Below are positions 62,333-64,000 of a stretch of DNA of 64,000 nucleotides, piece by piece. Position numbers and translations under genes: made by a program. The stretch's first letter is position 1. Each line of letters begins with the position of its first letter. The stretch is from Cystobasidium ongulense (Eukaryota > Basidiomycota > Cystobasidiomycetes > Cystobasidiales > Cystobasidiaceae), in NCBI GenBank assembly GCA_022835595.1, contig BQUP01000009.1, positions 1-64,000 of the forward strand, written 5' to 3'. The notes beneath the pieces were generated by a model, which ran no database searches, had not been told where the DNA came from, and was given only the letters and a program-made list of their open reading frames with translations.

Positions 62333-64000
62333 CTACTCGTCCACGTCCATGGTTATAGCAGCGCCGCCCCCGTTTCTCTGCTTCTTCGCTTGAATACTGC
62401 TGGCCTCCATCTCTGCCTCTTCTATAGCCATAATATCAGCATCCTCGAACCCTTCATACCATCCCTCTGCTTCTGCTTCTGCCACGGGATCTCGGCTCTC
62501 GTCTGCTCCGGTCAAGGTTCTGCCTCCTTCTGCAGCTTCCCGGACTGCCTGTTGTCGCGCTTCAATGTGCTCGACTGTCCACAATGAGACCCCAGTTTGG
62601 TCGTGCTCGAAGGGCTGCGCCATTGACCGCAGGAAACGCTTGCTCATGACTGCGGGAGCGGTAGAAATAGTTCGTAACCAAAGGATGGTCACAAAAGTGA
62701 AGGAATGAATAGCAAGTGCGCAGAAACAGTGATCAGCTGACAGAGTCTCCCTTCACTCATACTCGTTCAAATAAGATCGGCAACTCACCAATGGCCATAT
62801 CCGTAGAAAGGTTCGTAGCAGTTTCGGCAATGTATTGATTGATCCACTTAGGTAACTTGGCGCGTTTATCAGCACGAGCAAAGCGCTGCAATACGTGATG
62901 GTCGGGAGTGAGCAAGGCCGGGTCAGCCTAATGCACGGAATCCGCGACAAGACAGCTGGATAATGACTTACACGATCCGCGAACACCATCAACCCATAAT
63001 CGGTTTTACTGCGAGTGAGGCAAACAAGTCAGCATATTCGGATACCGCGTATGGAAGGGAAGACTTCACATACCCGCGCAATACTCTTCCTACACATTGA
63101 GCAGCGTGTCGCATAGCGTCGAAGGTAAGATAATCATTCTCGCGTATTCGATAATTGTCACGCATGAATTCGAGACGGGCCTGAACAAGACGTTGGACCA
63201 ATGTCAGCATTCGGAATGAGGTATTGTTCACTTAGTCACTGTGTCGACCGCTCACTTTCAAGATACGAGACTCTGTGTATTGATATGGAATACCAAACAT
63301 GATGACAGCTCGTCCATAATTATGGTCGAAATCAATGCCTTCAGACACTTTGCCTCGAGCGACTGAGAGCAGTACAGCGCCTCGTCCGTTATTGCATGCC
63401 TGAAATAGAACGTCATGTCTCGAATAGTCAGCTGACAGAACATCCAGCAAGGCAAGCAGAGTCCCCCAGGCTCACCCTCCGGTAATTCTCCAAAGCAACG
63501 GACGTTTCTCCAGCATCGGGCGTTTCGACGAAAATGAGTTTGTGTTTCCACACATCGTTGAGAATGCCCTGAAGGAAAAAATGATACACATCAAGACCTT
63601 CGTCCATAGCTGGTGTTGAACACGCCTTACCATCTCATTCCAAGCTGCCACGATACTCTCCATATAAAGATAACTAGGGAAGAATCCCACAATACCATCC
63701 GGGACAGCTTTGCAGTATTCAATGAGAATAGTACCGAAATTCCTAACGACAGCAGGTTCATTTCTGACCTCGAATCTAGAAGAAATAGGAACTTGATCTG
63801 ATCCTCTTGTAATTACTAGTGGTAAGAAACAATTTCTTGTCAATGTCATCGCGTAGGATTCCATCATTGTCGCTTCGAATCCTAGCATCTTGGGGTACAT
63901 GTCCAAAGGTGAGATGGTTCCCGATGTAATGACCACGCTGCTAAAACGTTCAAACACGGGTGCAATAGCTAATGAGGCATCGAGGCAGCTATAAAATGTA
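62333..64000 (-). CDS. RAD3: DNA repair/TFIIH helicase RAD3 (XPD), 5' part outside window
   Basis: 5'-3' helicase subunit of TFIIH in transcription and nucleotide-excision repair. Only the C-terminal part is here: exons 64000-63631 (open to the left of the protein), 63568-63476, 63399-63256, 63180-63074, 63008-62972, 62885-62789, 62649-62333. Helicase-domain-2 motifs: [67 protein letters not shown] (motif V) and [27 protein letters not shown] (motif VI). The C-terminal [20 protein letters not shown] is typical. The tail ends in an acidic stretch (AITMDVDE). The 139-nt last intron is the longest in this gene but in phase. Confidence 0.95.

Overview
The window starts at a chromosome end. The first ~290 bases are irregular C-rich telomere repeats, followed by a perfectly duplicated 122-bp subtelomeric repeat. 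The organism is a filamentous or dimorphic fungus. Genes are dense and carry many short introns, mostly 50-80 nt, with GT(A/G)(A/C/G)G(T/C) donors and (C/T)AG acceptors. There are fungal-only families: Zn2Cys6 and C2H2 fungal-specific transcription factors, a Sas3-type acetyltransferase, Pik1 and an allantoate-family transporter. The intron load, mitochondrial-type coproporphyrinogen oxidase and overall style suggest a basidiomycete, but species and subphylum cannot be fixed from the sequence alone.

I rebuilt 23 gene models by joining exons across introns with reading-frame checks. Left arm (1-15.3 kb), all on the minus strand: HEM13, a two-PHD MYST acetyltransferase (Sas3-like), a bZIP regulator, two paralogous small secreted cysteine-rich proteins, and a RING protein. 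Next (15.7-24.3 kb), on the plus strand: a 1181-residue Zn2Cys6 regulator, an AT-rich 51-bp tandem repeat, and the phosphatidylinositol 4-kinase PIK1.

The centre (24.4-43 kb) looks like a catabolic gene cluster for an aromatic acid. It holds a 6-methylsalicylate-decarboxylase-like amidohydrolase, a fumarylacetoacetase-family hydrolase, an organic-anion MFS transporter, acetoacetyl-CoA synthetase, a VOC-fold extradiol-type dioxygenase, an FAD aromatic hydroxylase, a short-chain dehydrogenase and a C2H2/fungal-specific transcription factor. Six of the genes form three divergent pairs. GTCCCAC (GTGGGAC on the other strand) recurs in all three divergent promoters, in the dehydrogenase promoter and at the start of the regulator gene. 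It resembles the site predicted from the regulator's two zinc fingers. No polyketide synthase is present, which favours breakdown over synthesis. A coherent reading is uptake, decarboxylation, hydroxylation, ring cleavage, hydrolysis, then activation of released acetoacetate.

Right arm (43-64 kb): a small possible mitochondrial ORF, the inner-membrane insertase OXA1, an unrecognised 546-residue protein, a tandem pair of full-length insulinase-family (M16) proteases with exactly matching exon lengths in all 20 exons, a ~2-kb gene-free gap, fructose-1,6-bisphosphatase and the 3' part of RAD3/XPD, which runs off the end.

No tRNA, rRNA, CRISPR array, virus-like element or transposon was recognised. 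Exon borders are inferred from frame, splice consensus and family conservation, not from transcripts.
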